NCBI GenBank assembly: GCA_002695005.1
Contig: NZNT01000014.1
Location: 62,001 to 126,000, forward strand
Length of the DNA stretch: 64,000 nt
Direction: 5' to 3'
Source of the DNA: Maritimibacter sp.
GTDB lineage: Bacteria > Pseudomonadota > Alphaproteobacteria > Rhodobacterales > Rhodobacteraceae
Below are positions 1-8,759 of this stretch, piece by piece. Numbering within the stretch: the first letter of the stretch is position 1; every line of letters starts with the position of its first letter. The notes below the pieces were generated by a model. It was not told the origin of the DNA, ran no database searches, and saw nothing but the letters and a program-made list of their open reading frames with translations. The position numbers and the translations under genes were made by a program.

Positions 1-1
1 G

Positions 2-958
2 ATGATGCGGATGCTCGCGGGCTTCGAGACGCCGAGCGAGGGCACGATCGAGATCGACGGGCGCGACATGGCCCATGTGCCGCCGAACCAGCGGGCGGTG
101 AACATGATGTTCCAGAGCTACGCGCTGTTCCCGCATCTGTCGGTTTACGACAACATCGCCTTCGGGCTGAAACGCTCGGACATGCCCAAGGCCGAGATCC
201 CTGACCGCGTGCAGGAAATGCTGCGCCTGACGCGGCTGGAACAGTTCGCCAAGCGCAAGCCGCACCAGATTTCCGGCGGCCAGCGGCAGCGCGTGGCGCT
301 GGCCCGCTCGCTCGCCAAGGCGCCCGCGCTCCTGCTCCTCGATGAGCCGCTCGGCGCGCTCGACAAGAAATTGCGCGAAGAGACGCAGTTCGAGCTGATG
401 GATATTCAGGAGAAGACCGGGACCACCTTCGTCATCGTGACACACGACCAGGAAGAGGCGATGACCGTCGCCTCCCGCGTGGCCGTGATGGACGCGGGCA
501 GGATCGTGCAGGTGGATACGCCGCCCGCGATCTATGAGACGCCCAACACCGTCTATGTGGCCGACTTCATCGGGGACGTGAACCTGATCGAAGGCACGGC
601 CACCGCGACCGGGGAATACGCCTATGACGTGTCCTTCGCGGCGGGGGCCGACCCGATCCACGTCACGGAATGCGAGGCCGACATCGCCGACGGGAGCCAC
701 GTCACCTTCGCGATCCGGCCCGAGAAGATCCTCGTCACCCGCGAGCAGCCCGACGACCGGGCCAACGCCGTCGAGGGCACGATCATCGACATCGGCTATC
801 TCGGGAACCTGTCGACCTATCACGTCGAATTGCCCGGCGGGCAGATGGTCAAGGCGACCATGACGAATTCCAGCCGGATTTCGCGGCGCGACTACAGCTG
901 GGAGGACAAGGTCTGGCTCTCCTTCCGCGCCTCCGCCGGGGTGGTGCTGACGGAATGA
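2..958 (+). CDS. potA: Polyamine ABC transporter ATP-binding protein (5' truncated)
   Basis: This is the ATPase of a spermidine/putrescine-type importer; it powers uptake through the two permeases that follow. The fragment starts after the Walker A region, so the true start lies left of the window. What remains shows the Q-loop (MFQSYALFPHLSV, about residue 36), the ABC signature SGGQRQRVALARSL (about 91), Walker B LLLLDEP (about 110) and the H-loop histidine in VTHDQEEAM (about 148). The last 90 residues look like the TOBE regulatory domain of PotA-type ATPases. The stop codon overlaps the start of the next gene (ATGA), which indicates translational coupling. The substrate is inferred from the family and from the polyamine-catabolic genes downstream. 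Confidence 0.93.
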   Translation: MMRMLAGFETPSEGTIEIDGRDMAHVPPNQRAVNMMFQSYALFPHLSVYDNIAFGLKRSDMPKAEIPDRVQEMLRLTRLEQFAKRKPHQISGGQRQRVALARSLAKAPALLLLDEPLGALDKKLREETQFELMDIQEKTGTTFVIVTHDQEEAMTVASRVAVMDAGRIVQVDTPPAIYETPNTVYVADFIGDVNLIEGTATATGEYAYDVSFAAGADPIHVTECEADIADGSHVTFAIRPEKILVTREQPDDRANAVEGTIIDIGYLGNLSTYHVELPGGQMVKATMTNSSRISRRDYSWEDKVWLSFRASAGVVLTE

Positions 959-1845
959 AGCGGGCGGCCCTCATCCTCCTGCCCTATTCGTGGCTGATCG
1001 CGCTGTTTCTGGTGCCGTTCCTGATCGTCATCAAGATCAGCCTGTCGGATATCGCACTCGCGATCCCGCCCTATACGCCGAACCTCGACCTGAGTGCGGG
1101 CTGGCAGGGGATCAAGGATTTCGTTAGCCAGCTCGACTTCGACAATTTCAAGTTCCTGACGACCGATGACCTGTACTGGAAAGCCTATCTGTCGTCGCTG
1201 AAGATCGCCTCGATCTCGACCTTCGCGGCGCTTTGCGTCGCCTATCCGCTGGCCTACGGCATGGCGCGCGCACCGGACGAATGGCGTCCGACGCTGATGA
1301 TGCTGGTCATCCTGCCGTTCTGGTCGTCGTTCCTCATCCGGGTCTATTCGTGGAAGGCGATCCTCGCCAACGAGGGGCTGTTGAACCAGCTTCTGATCGC
1401 GATCCGGGTGATCGACGAGCCGCTTCAGATCCTGAACACCCCCACCGCGGTCTATATCGGCATCGTCTATACCTACCTGCCCTTCATGGTGCTCCCGCTC
1501 TATTCGGCGCTTGAGAAGCTGGACGCCTCGCTGCTCGAAGCGGCCGAAGACCTGGGCTGCACGCGGTTTCAGGCTTTCTGGCTCGTCACCTTCCCGCTGT
1601 CACGCAACGGGATCATTGCCGGCTGTTTCCTCGTCTTCATCCCGGTGATGGGCGAATTCGTGATCCCGGCCCTTTTGGGCGGCTCGCAGACGCTGATGAT
1701 CGGCAAAGTACTGTGGGAAGAGTTCTTCTCCAACCGCGACTGGCCGGTGGCCTCGGCGGTGGCGGTGATCCTGCTGCTCCTGCTCGTGATCCCGATCGTG
1801 CTGTTCCAGCGCAACGAGGAAAAGCAAAGGGAGGCCGAGGGATGA
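955..1845 (+). CDS. potB: Polyamine ABC transporter permease, PotB type
   Basis: This 296-residue inner-membrane permease pairs with the PotC-type protein that follows to form the channel of a spermidine/putrescine importer. It has about six hydrophobic segments, beginning near the N-terminus (LILLPYSWLIALFLVPFLIV). The cytoplasmic EAA loop that docks the ATPase is visible as EAAEDLGCTRFQAF near residue 195. The start ATG at 955 overlaps the stop of potA, and the family alignment begins at this Met. A periplasmic binding protein (potD-like) is not in the window and may lie upstream of the truncated potA. Confidence 0.93.
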   Translation: MKRAALILLPYSWLIALFLVPFLIVIKISLSDIALAIPPYTPNLDLSAGWQGIKDFVSQLDFDNFKFLTTDDLYWKAYLSSLKIASISTFAALCVAYPLAYGMARAPDEWRPTLMMLVILPFWSSFLIRVYSWKAILANEGLLNQLLIAIRVIDEPLQILNTPTAVYIGIVYTYLPFMVLPLYSALEKLDASLLEAAEDLGCTRFQAFWLVTFPLSRNGIIAGCFLVFIPVMGEFVIPALLGGSQTLMIGKVLWEEFFSNRDWPVASAVAVILLLLLVIPIVLFQRNEEKQREAEG

Positions 1846-1923
1846 GGCCGCATCGCTCATCACGGGGTGCCCCCGTTCTTCGCGATGAAAGGCCCGTGGC
1901 CTTGAAGAGCACAGGTGCGGCCC

Positions 1924-2730
1924 ATGCGTAGGCTGAGCTGGTTCAACGCGACCTCCCTGACCATCGGGTTCGCCTTCCTCTATCTGCCGATGGTCATCCT
2001 CGTGATCTATTCGTTCAACGAATCCAAACTGGTAACGGTCTGGGCGGGGTTTTCGACCAAGTGGTATGGCGAGTTGTTCCGCAACGAGGCGTTCCTCGAT
2101 GCGGCCTGGGTGACGCTGCGCGTGGCGCTCATCTCCTCGACCCTCGCCACGGTCCTTGGCACCGCGGCGGCCTATGTCCTCGTGCGCGGGGGCAAGTTCT
2201 TCGGCAAGACGCTGTTTTCCGGCATGATCTATGCGCCGCTGGTCATGCCCGACGTGATCCTGGGCCTGTCGCTCCTGCTTCTGTTCATCGCGGTCGGGCT
2301 GGACCGTGGGATGCTGACCATCATCCTCGCCCACACGACGTTTTCGATGTGTTACGTCGCCGTCGTCGTGTCGTCGCGCCTCGTGTCCTTCGACCGCTCG
2401 CTGGAGGAGGCCGCGCTGGACCTCGGCTGCACAGCGTGGGACGCGTTCCGCTCGGTCACGCTTCCGATCATCGCGCCCGCCGTCATCTCCGGCTGGCTGC
2501 TGGGCTTCACCCTGTCGCTCGACGACCTCGTGATCGCCTCCTTCGCGTCGGGTCCGTCCTCGACGACCCTGCCGATCAAGATCTTCTCTGCCGTCCGGCT
2601 GGGCGTCAGCCCCGAGATCAACGCGCTCTCTTCCATCCTGATCGGTTTCGTGACAATTGGCGTCATCACTTTCTCGATCACAACGAAACGCGCGGTGGTT
2701 CGACGCCGGCGCGAAGAGAATGCCACCTGA
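1924..2730 (+). CDS. potC: Polyamine ABC transporter permease, PotC type
   Basis: This is the second permease of the importer, 268 residues from the ATG at 1924. It has six predicted membrane segments and an EAA loop (LEEAALDLGCTAWDAF, about residue 159). An in-frame GTG at 1915 is an alternative start, with a GAAGAG stretch five bases upstream; MRRLSWFN at 1924 fits the usual PotC N-terminus better. A gap of about 78 bases separates it from potB. The next gene begins within a few bases of its stop, so transport and catabolism probably share one transcript. Confidence 0.92.
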   Translation: MRRLSWFNATSLTIGFAFLYLPMVILVIYSFNESKLVTVWAGFSTKWYGELFRNEAFLDAAWVTLRVALISSTLATVLGTAAAYVLVRGGKFFGKTLFSGMIYAPLVMPDVILGLSLLLLFIAVGLDRGMLTIILAHTTFSMCYVAVVVSSRLVSFDRSLEEAALDLGCTAWDAFRSVTLPIIAPAVISGWLLGFTLSLDDLVIASFASGPSSTTLPIKIFSAVRLGVSPEINALSSILIGFVTIGVITFSITTKRAVVRRRREENAT

Positions 2731-2731
2731 C

Positions 2732-4087
2732 ATGCAAGACTTCCTCGACGAATACGCAGCCTTCTGCGACGAACACGGCCGCCCCGAACGGGTCGAGTTG
2801 ATGATGTGCGACATCAACGCGATCCTGCGCGGCAAATGGCTCCCCGGCGACGACGAGGAGAAGATCGCCAAGGGCGGTGTGCGGATGCCACTGTCGACTT
2901 ATGCCCCCAACATTCTGGGCGAAGAGGTGGAAGACACCGGGCTGGGCATCGCCGTGGGCGACCCGGACGGCCAGCTCTACCCGGTTCCCGGCTCGCTGCG
3001 CCCGGTGCCCTGGGCTTCTGCCTCGGGCGGGAGCGTCGCGCAGGTTCTGTGCGAGATGCATGACGAGAACGAAAAGGTCGCGCCCTATTCGCCGCGCCGC
3101 CAGCTTGAAAACGTGCTGGAGATCTTCGCCGCGCGGGGGATGAAACCGGTGGTCGCCACCGAGCTCGAGTTCTATCTCTACAAGCCGCGCGAGGACATGA
3201 ACGACGCGCCGATCCCGCCCGACCGCTCGCCCACCGCGCAGAATTTCGACCTAGATGTGCTGGACCGGACGCAGGCGATCCTCGACGACATCCTCGATGC
3301 GGCGTGGGATCAGGGCATGACCCCGGACACGCTGATCGCGGAATACGGGCCCGGCCAGTTCGAGGTGAACTTCCACCACACTGACGACGTCATGGCCGCC
3401 GCCGACGATGCGCTCTATTTCCGCCGCATCGTTCGTGGCGTGGCCCGCAAGCACGGGATGGGCGCGACCTTCATGGCCAAACCCTATGCCGACTACCCCG
3501 GCAACGGGATGCATGTGCATGTCTCGGTTGTGAACGAGGCGGGCGAGAACGTCTTCGACGAGGGCGGGGATGAGCCCTCGGCGCTGCTCAGGCAGGCGGT
3601 GGCGGGCACGCTGGACACGATGGACGACTTGCAGGCGATCTTCGCGCCGCACATGAACAGCTACCGCCGGTTCCAGCGCGGCTCCTTCGCGCCGCATACG
3701 CCCGACTGGGGGCTCGACAACCGGGCCGCCGCCGTGCGCCTGCCGGAAGTGGCCGGGCCAGGCGCGCGGCTCGAACACCGGATCGCGGGGGCGGATGCGA
3801 ACCCCTACCTCGTGATCGCCGGCGTTCTGGGCGGGATGCTGTATGGCTTCGATCACCCGGACCTGCCGCTGCCCGCGCCGCTCGACGAGCAGAACGGGGA
3901 GTTCTCCGATCCGCTCACCTCGGACTGGTTCACGGCGGTCGAGTGTTTCGCCGACAGCGACGTGGCTGAGGCGATGTTCCTGCCCGGCTACCGCGATATC
4001 TACGCCGCTGTGCGCCGCGATGAGATCTCGCAGCTGACCACGGCGATCAGCCAGATCGAGTACCGGACCTACCTCGGGCGGCTGTGA
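2732..4087 (+). CDS. Glutamine synthetase family protein, probable gamma-glutamylputrescine synthetase
   Basis: This 451-residue member of the GS catalytic family has the conserved core motifs NGMHVHVSV (substrate and metal site), FEVNFHH and the C-terminal arginine region RLPEVAGPGARLEHR. True glutamine synthetase is usually slightly longer and sits next to glnB. Here the gene lies between a polyamine importer and a PuuB-like oxidase, which points to PuuA, the ATP-dependent ligation of glutamate to putrescine or a related amine. ATG 2732 lies two bases after the potC stop. An in-frame ATG at 2720 would overlap potC by eleven bases and cannot be excluded. The exact amine substrate is inferred from context. 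Confidence 0.85.
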   Translation: MQDFLDEYAAFCDEHGRPERVELMMCDINAILRGKWLPGDDEEKIAKGGVRMPLSTYAPNILGEEVEDTGLGIAVGDPDGQLYPVPGSLRPVPWASASGGSVAQVLCEMHDENEKVAPYSPRRQLENVLEIFAARGMKPVVATELEFYLYKPREDMNDAPIPPDRSPTAQNFDLDVLDRTQAILDDILDAAWDQGMTPDTLIAEYGPGQFEVNFHHTDDVMAAADDALYFRRIVRGVARKHGMGATFMAKPYADYPGNGMHVHVSVVNEAGENVFDEGGDEPSALLRQAVAGTLDTMDDLQAIFAPHMNSYRRFQRGSFAPHTPDWGLDNRAAAVRLPEVAGPGARLEHRIAGADANPYLVIAGVLGGMLYGFDHPDLPLPAPLDEQNGEFSDPLTSDWFTAVECFADSDVAEAMFLPGYRDIYAAVRRDEISQLTTAISQIEYRTYLGRL

Positions 4088-5391
4088 CCCACCTTTACGA
4101 ACCGCGCGCCTATTCCGACGCTCCTCGCGAGCATTGCGCCTGGGCCATCGACCGGGACTGGCCGGTCTTCGCCGGGGGCGAGACCGATGTTGCCGTGATC
4201 GGCGCGGGCTACACGGGCCTGTCGGCGGCGCTCACGCTCGCCGAGGCGGGGGTTGCGGTCACCGTGCTCGACGCGCAGGCCCCTGGCTGGGGCGCGTCGG
4301 GGCGCAACGGCGGGTTCTGCTGCCTCGGCGGCGCGGGGCTCTCGGGCGACATGCTGGAGCGGCAGTTCGGCGCGCCGGCGGCCCGCGCGCTGCACGACAC
4401 GCAGGTCGCTGCCATCGACCATGTGGATGCGCTAATCGACCGGCACGGGATCGACGTGCAGCGCCATTCGGATGGCGAAGTGCGGCTGGCCCATACCCCG
4501 CGTGCGGCACGCGGGTTCGAGGCCGAAGCGCAGCAATACCGCGACCACGGGATCGGGGCGCGGGTTCTGTCGAAAGCCGATCTCGACGCGCGCGGGCTGG
4601 GCGGTCCGGGGTTTCACGCGGGGCTTCACCTGCGCAAGGGCTTCGGCCTCGACCCAGGCGCCTATGCCATCGGGCTCGCCCGTGCCGCACACGCGGCCGG
4701 TGCGCACATTCACGCGATGAGCCCGGTCACGACCCTGACCAAGTCAGGCCACCGCTGGCACCTCGAGACGCCGAAGGGCACGCTCACCGCCGCGCGCCTC
4801 CTCGTCGCCACCAACGGCTACACGCCCGAAGCGCTCGGCCCCCTGAAGGCGCCGGTGCTCCCGGTGCAGTCCAACGTCCTCGTCACCCGCCCACTCAGCC
4901 CTGAGGAACAGGCGGCGCAGGGCTGGACATCGGACCTCATGGCCTATGACACCCGCACGCTCCTGCACTATTTCCGGCGGATGCCAGACGGGCGGTTCCT
5001 GTTCGGTATGCGCGGCGGCATCCGCGCATCGGTCGCCGCCGACAGGCGCACCACCCGCCGCCTGATCGCTCATTTCCACGCGATGTTCCCGGCGTGGCGC
5101 GGGGTCGAGATCGCGCAGACCTGGTCCGGCCTCGCCGCCCTGTCACGCGACCTCCTGCCCCATGTGAGCGTGGTTGCAGGCGACCCCACAGCGCTCGCCG
5201 CGATGGCCTACCACGGCAACGGGGTTGCGATGGGCACCTGGTCCGGCCACGCCGCCGCGCGCCTGTTTCTGGGCGATGACATCCGGCCCGCCCTCATGCG
5301 CAGCCCGCTCCGCCGCTTCCCCCTCGCGCCCCTGCGCCGCAACATCTTGCGTCTGGGCTACCCGCTCGCCACGCTGCGCGACGCACTCTGA
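4084..5391 (+). CDS. FAD-dependent oxidoreductase, probable gamma-glutamylputrescine oxidase
   Basis: This 435-residue flavoprotein of the D-amino-acid oxidase fold probably oxidises gamma-glutamyl-amine made by the preceding ligase, releasing aldehyde and peroxide (PuuB step). An FAD-binding Rossmann motif VIGAGYTGLSAALTLAEAG lies at about residues 38-56, followed by GWGASGRNGG, the typical second FAD contact in PuuB/OrdL proteins. The C-terminal part has AYHGNGVAMGTWSG, also typical of this subfamily. The GTG start at 4084 overlaps the upstream TGA. The later pathway steps, puuC (aldehyde dehydrogenase) and puuD (amidase), are not in the window. A hairpin-rich repeat follows the stop. Confidence 0.85.
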   Translation: MTHLYEPRAYSDAPREHCAWAIDRDWPVFAGGETDVAVIGAGYTGLSAALTLAEAGVAVTVLDAQAPGWGASGRNGGFCCLGGAGLSGDMLERQFGAPAARALHDTQVAAIDHVDALIDRHGIDVQRHSDGEVRLAHTPRAARGFEAEAQQYRDHGIGARVLSKADLDARGLGGPGFHAGLHLRKGFGLDPGAYAIGLARAAHAAGAHIHAMSPVTTLTKSGHRWHLETPKGTLTAARLLVATNGYTPEALGPLKAPVLPVQSNVLVTRPLSPEEQAAQGWTSDLMAYDTRTLLHYFRRMPDGRFLFGMRGGIRASVAADRRTTRRLIAHFHAMFPAWRGVEIAQTWSGLAALSRDLLPHVSVVAGDPTALAAMAYHGNGVAMGTWSGHAAARLFLGDDIRPALMRSPLRRFPLAPLRRNILRLGYPLATLRDAL

Positions 5392-5392
5392 T

Positions 5393-5551
5393 CTTCTCTG
5401 TTTCCAGAAACCTCGGGGGAGGACTCATTTGCCCGCAAATGAGTCCTGGGGGCTGGCCCCCATCGGGGTGTTTGAGGGGGCACCCCTCAACTAAGGACGG
5501 GGAGCGCGAGGGGCCTGCCCCTCGCATCTGAGAGCGCGGGCGCACGCCCGC
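5393..5551. repeat. Mosaic intergenic hairpin repeat, copy A
   Basis: This lies between the convergent puuB-like and SRAP genes. It begins with a core resembling TCTTCT..TCC..AAA..CCTCGGGG, shared with copies at 10164 and 21675. A chain of perfect stem-loops follows: AGGACTCATTTG / CAAATGAGTCCT (5420-5431 with 5436-5447), GGGGGC/GCCCCC, GCGAGGGGC/GCCCCTCGC (5506-5525) and GCGGGCG/CGCCCGC (5536-5551). The position at two 3' ends suggests transcription termination or mRNA 3'-end protection in both directions. Confidence 0.7.
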
Positions 5552-5560
5552 ACAGTCAGG

Positions 5561-6214
5561 TCACGCCGCCAGCGGTTCGATCAGGTCGGGACCGGCCGCG
5601 CGGTTGGAGTTCACGGCCTTGTCCACGCGATGAAATGTCAGGACCTCCTCGGCGGGCGGCTGCATCAGAGTGGCGGCCCCATGCCCCTCTTCGCCCAGCC
5701 ATTTGGCCCAGTCCTGCGGCTCGACCACCACCGGGATACGGTTGTGGATCGGAGCCATGAGCGCATTGGCCTCGATGGTCAGCACGGCGAAGGTGGGCAG
5801 CGCGTCCTCACCCCAGTCCTGCCAGAGGCCGGCCATCACGAGAGGCTCGCCATCGGCGCGGTGGAAGTAGTGCGGCAGTTTCTCCTCGCCCGCGCGATAC
5901 CATTCGTAAAACCCCGACACCGGCACCAGACACCGCCGCTCACGCACCGCTTTGCGGAAGGCAGGTTTTTCGGCCACGGTTTCGGCACGCGCGTTGATGA
6001 GCAAAGGCCCGTCGTTCACGGCCTTGTACCACACAGGCAAGAACCCCCAGCGCATCGGGCGATAGCGCCGCCCGCCCTCTTGCGTGACGACCGCGACCTC
6101 CTGCGTCGGGCAGATGTTGTAGTCAGGCAGAGGGGGGAGCGCGTTGGCAGGCGTGGCAGCAAACAGGTTGGCCATCGCGTCATGCGGCAGCGTGTTGGCC
6201 ATGCGCCCGCACAT
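5561..6214 (-). CDS. SOS response-associated peptidase (SRAP/YedK/HMCES family)
   Basis: This 217-residue SRAP protein belongs to the family that binds abasic sites in single-stranded DNA through a covalent bond with its N-terminal cysteine. The catalytic Cys2 (MCGRM) follows the initiator Met, which fixes the start at 6214. The other active-site residues are visible: Asn74 in NARAE, Glu104 in GFYEW and His157 in MAPIHNR. The start lies six bases after the stop of the DUF1992 gene, so the two form a pair. No LexA-like box is seen upstream of the pair, so SOS control is not supported here despite the family name. Confidence 0.92.
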   Translation of the reverse strand: MCGRMANTLPHDAMANLFAATPANALPPLPDYNICPTQEVAVVTQEGGRRYRPMRWGFLPVWYKAVNDGPLLINARAETVAEKPAFRKAVRERRCLVPVSGFYEWYRAGEEKLPHYFHRADGEPLVMAGLWQDWGEDALPTFAVLTIEANALMAPIHNRIPVVVEPQDWAKWLGEEGHGAATLMQPPAEEVLTFHRVDKAVNSNRAAGPDLIEPLAA

Positions 6215-6220
6215 GTGCGG

Positions 6221-6529
6221 TCAGCCGGTCCAGCCCTTGCGGGCAATGGCGATCTTGGCTTCCATCATGGACATCTCTTTCATGATGTCCTTGCGCGACA
6301 CGGTGTCGGTGGTGCGCCTGAGCTCCTCGCGCAGCTTCTCGAGTTCGCGGCCCAGCGCGATGAAGGGTGGCACGGCGTTGTTTTCCTGCATGATCCGCCG
6401 CAGGAGCGCGTTTTCCGGATCGTCGTCCTTCGGCAGCGGCTTGCCCGCGCCTGGCAGGTTGTCGAACTCGCCGTTCTTCTCGGCCTCAGCGATCTTCGCC
6501 GAGATGAGGTCCATGAGGGGATGATCCAT
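6221..6529 (-). CDS. DUF1992 / DnaJ-homologue subfamily C28-like protein
   Basis: This 102-residue soluble protein has the conserved DUF1992 core: ISAKIAEAEKNGEFDNLPG, then GKPLP and a C-terminal helical stretch. The family is related to the conserved domain of DNAJC28 and has no established bacterial function. The start at 6529 is preferred over a longer frame because it begins at the conserved MDHPLMDLI and has an AAAGGA ribosome-binding site about eight bases upstream. It is transcribed with the SRAP gene. Confidence 0.88.
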   Translation of the reverse strand: MDHPLMDLISAKIAEAEKNGEFDNLPGAGKPLPKDDDPENALLRRIMQENNAVPPFIALGRELEKLREELRRTTDTVSRKDIMKEMSMMEAKIAIARKGWTG

Positions 6530-6569
6530 GTCGCGATCCTTTCGCCCACAAAGATAGGGGCGCGCGCCC

Positions 6570-6605
6570 AAAAAGGAAGCCCCCGCCGGTCACCCGGCGA
6601 GGGCT
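6570..6605 (-). terminator. Rho-independent terminator of the 5'-nucleotidase gene
   Basis: Read on the minus strand, a 12-bp stem with one mismatch (AGCCCTCGCCGG / CCGGCGGGGGCT, loop GTGA) is followed by TTCC and five T residues. It begins 22 bases after the stop at 6627 and precedes the DUF1992 gene. Confidence 0.85.
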
Positions 6606-6626
6606 GATGTATCGTCGGGGTCGCGT

Positions 6627-8195
6627 TTACTCGGCCGTCTTGATGCGTCCGTCCGTGAACGGCTGGTAGGGCGCCATTTCGGCGAGGTACTCCGCCGTCA
6701 CATCGGCCAGGTCGGGACCGAAGTCATAAGCATTCGCGGCCCCTTCGAAGACCGAATAGCCATCACCGCCATTGCGCACATAGTTGTTCGTCACGGCGAG
6801 GTAGGTGGCCTCGGGATCGATCGGGGCCCAGTCCATGCCCTCACGCACCCAGACGTCGACGACGCGGCTGCCCGGCTCCGCCTCCGGGTCCCAGGTGAAC
6901 TGCATCCCGGCGATCTGCGGGAAGCGGCCCGCGCCTTCCTCCACCTGACTCACACCGTTCTCCAGCGCGGCGATGAGGCTCTCGCCGTCAGTTTCGAAGG
7001 TCGAAAGGGTGTTCTGGAACGGCAGCACCGTGAGCACTTCGCCCATCGTCACCTCGCCCGCGTCGATGGAGGCACGCAGCCCCCCGCCGTTGGTGATCGC
7101 CACCGTCACGCCCTGATCGGACACCCGGTCGAGCATGGCTTCGGCCACCAGGTTGCCCATCTGGCACTCGCCCGCCCGACAGGTATCGCGGGAGCCGTCG
7201 ATCGCCTCGGAGGTCTCGGCCACGACGCGGTTGCGGATCTCGTCAAGCGGTTCGGCGGCCTCGGCGATGCGGCCCACGGTCGCCTCGTCCTCGGTCACGG
7301 CCGCGTCCATGACGAGCGGCGCGCCCGAAGCGTCGGTCACGTTGCCCGCGTCATCGAAGGTCACGTTGAGCTCGCCCAGAAACTTGCCATAGGCATAGGC
7401 CGAGACGATCTGCACGCCGTTGACCACTGTGGGATAGGGCCCGGCAGCGCCGTCCATGTCACCCAGCAGCGTGTTGGTGTGACCGCCGACGATCACGTCG
7501 ACGCCGGTGGTGTTTTCCGCCACCGTCTGATCCACACCGTAGCCGGAATGGCTGAGCACCACGATCTTGTTCACGCCCTGCTCGGTGAGCCGGTCGACCT
7601 CGCCCTGCACCGCGTCGGAGGGATCGGTGAAGATGATGTCCTTGCCCGGGCTCGACAGTTCGTCCGTGTCGATGGGGGTCAGACCGATGAGGCCGATCTT
7701 CTCGCCGCCCTTTTCGATGACGGTCGATTTCATCAGCTTGTCGGCCAGCAGTTCCTCGCCCGACACGTCGGCGTTGGACATGAGGACCGGGAAGTCCACC
7801 GCGTCCATGAAACCCGAGAGCACTTCGGGGCCGTCGTCGAACTCGTGGTTGCCGACGGTCATCCCGTCATAGCCCATCTTGTTCATCATCTCGGCCGCGA
7901 GCGCGCCTTTGTAATAGGTGTAAAACAACGTGCCCTGAAACTGGTCGCCGCCGTCGACGAGCAGCCAGTTCTCGGCCCGACCCTTGGCCTCTTCGATGGC
8001 AGTGACGAGGCGGGCGGAACCGCCGAAGCACTCGCCTGCGTCGTTGTCCTCCGCCGAGCAGCCCGAGTCGTATTTGCTGATCGGTTCGAAACGGGCGTGG
8101 AAATCGTTGGTATGCAGGATGGTGAGCGAAAAGTCCGCCCAGGCCATGCCTGACGAGAGGGCGAGCACGGCCGCCGAGCCGAGGACGCGTTTCAT
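6627..8195 (-). CDS. Periplasmic 5'-nucleotidase / metallophosphoesterase (UshA-like)
   Basis: This 522-residue exported enzyme hydrolyses nucleotides or nucleotide sugars in the periplasm. It has a signal peptide (residues 1-20, ending GMAWA). The calcineurin-like phosphoesterase domain has metal ligands in LHTNDFHARF (Asp31, His33), GGDQFQGT (82-89), GNHEFD (115-120) and VGGHTN. The C-terminal 5'-nucleotidase domain carries NGGGLRASID and NNYVRNGGDGY, which clamp the nucleotide base. The start ATG at 8195 has a GGGAG site upstream; a much longer open frame continues upstream but has no family match. The gene is transcribed divergently from the DUF952-pyrD group and ends in a terminator. Confidence 0.93.
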   Translation of the reverse strand: MKRVLGSAAVLALSSGMAWADFSLTILHTNDFHARFEPISKYDSGCSAEDNDAGECFGGSARLVTAIEEAKGRAENWLLVDGGDQFQGTLFYTYYKGALAAEMMNKMGYDGMTVGNHEFDDGPEVLSGFMDAVDFPVLMSNADVSGEELLADKLMKSTVIEKGGEKIGLIGLTPIDTDELSSPGKDIIFTDPSDAVQGEVDRLTEQGVNKIVVLSHSGYGVDQTVAENTTGVDVIVGGHTNTLLGDMDGAAGPYPTVVNGVQIVSAYAYGKFLGELNVTFDDAGNVTDASGAPLVMDAAVTEDEATVGRIAEAAEPLDEIRNRVVAETSEAIDGSRDTCRAGECQMGNLVAEAMLDRVSDQGVTVAITNGGGLRASIDAGEVTMGEVLTVLPFQNTLSTFETDGESLIAALENGVSQVEEGAGRFPQIAGMQFTWDPEAEPGSRVVDVWVREGMDWAPIDPEATYLAVTNNYVRNGGDGYSVFEGAANAYDFGPDLADVTAEYLAEMAPYQPFTDGRIKTAE

Positions 8196-8420
8196 GGGGT
8201 GTCTCCCTGTTTTTTTGACTATTCGGTCAGAGTGCGACGAGTCGCGCGTCCTGTCAAAGGCAAGCGCTTGTCTCACTTCGCCGATTCCCGTGACGCCTTT
8301 GTAACGGGCGCCCTGCCCGCGCGCGAGGCAGGCGGCGGACAGGCCGAAAGGCGCGACCTGCATACGCCCGGAGCGTCGGTTCATCTTGACCGTCCCGCCG
8401 GCGCGCGGCATTTGAGGGTC

Positions 8421-8759
8421 ATGCTGATCTACAAGATACTCCGGGCCGAGGAATGGGCCGCGTTCGAGGCGGCGGGCCGCACCGAGGGCGCGCCGATCGA
8501 CCTTGCCGATGGCTATATCCATTTCTCGACCGCGGGCCAGGTGGCCGAAACGGCAGCCAAGCATTTCGCCCGCGAAGAGGGGCTGATGATCGTGGCCGTC
8601 GAGACCGATGCTCTGGGCGACGCGCTTGAGTGGGAGCCGTCGCGGGGCGGTGCGCTGTTTCCGCATCTCTACCGCAGCCTCGACGCCACCGATGTCGTCT
8701 GGGCCAAGCCCTACCCGCTCGGCCCCGAGGGCCATGTCCTTCCCGCGGAGGTCAAGTGA
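8421..8759 (+). CDS. DUF952 family protein
   Basis: This 112-residue protein has the DUF952 signature: an N-terminal YKILRAEEW, then [12 protein letters not shown] and a C-terminal GALFPHLYR. The family resembles a glutathione-S-transferase-like or ADP-ribosyl-handling fold and its role is not established. The start ATG at 8421 follows a GAGGG stretch. Its stop overlaps the GTG of pyrD, so the two are translationally coupled; adjacency of DUF952 and pyrD may be functional or simply operonic. Confidence 0.88.
   Translation: MLIYKILRAEEWAAFEAAGRTEGAPIDLADGYIHFSTAGQVAETAAKHFAREEGLMIVAVETDALGDALEWEPSRGGALFPHLYRSLDATDVVWAKPYPLGPEGHVLPAEVK

Noticed and set aside
1842-1931. A 29-codon frame that starts at the potB stop and ends inside potC
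   Set aside because: It could be a coupling leader, but there is no ribosome-binding evidence beyond the overlap and no conserved pattern visible.
8216-8275. Possible Pho box (CTGTCA .. CTTGTC) or TGAC/GTCA palindrome before the 5'-nucleotidase gene
   Set aside because: The spacing does not fit the 11-base direct repeat of a Pho box, and the palindrome arms are only four bases.
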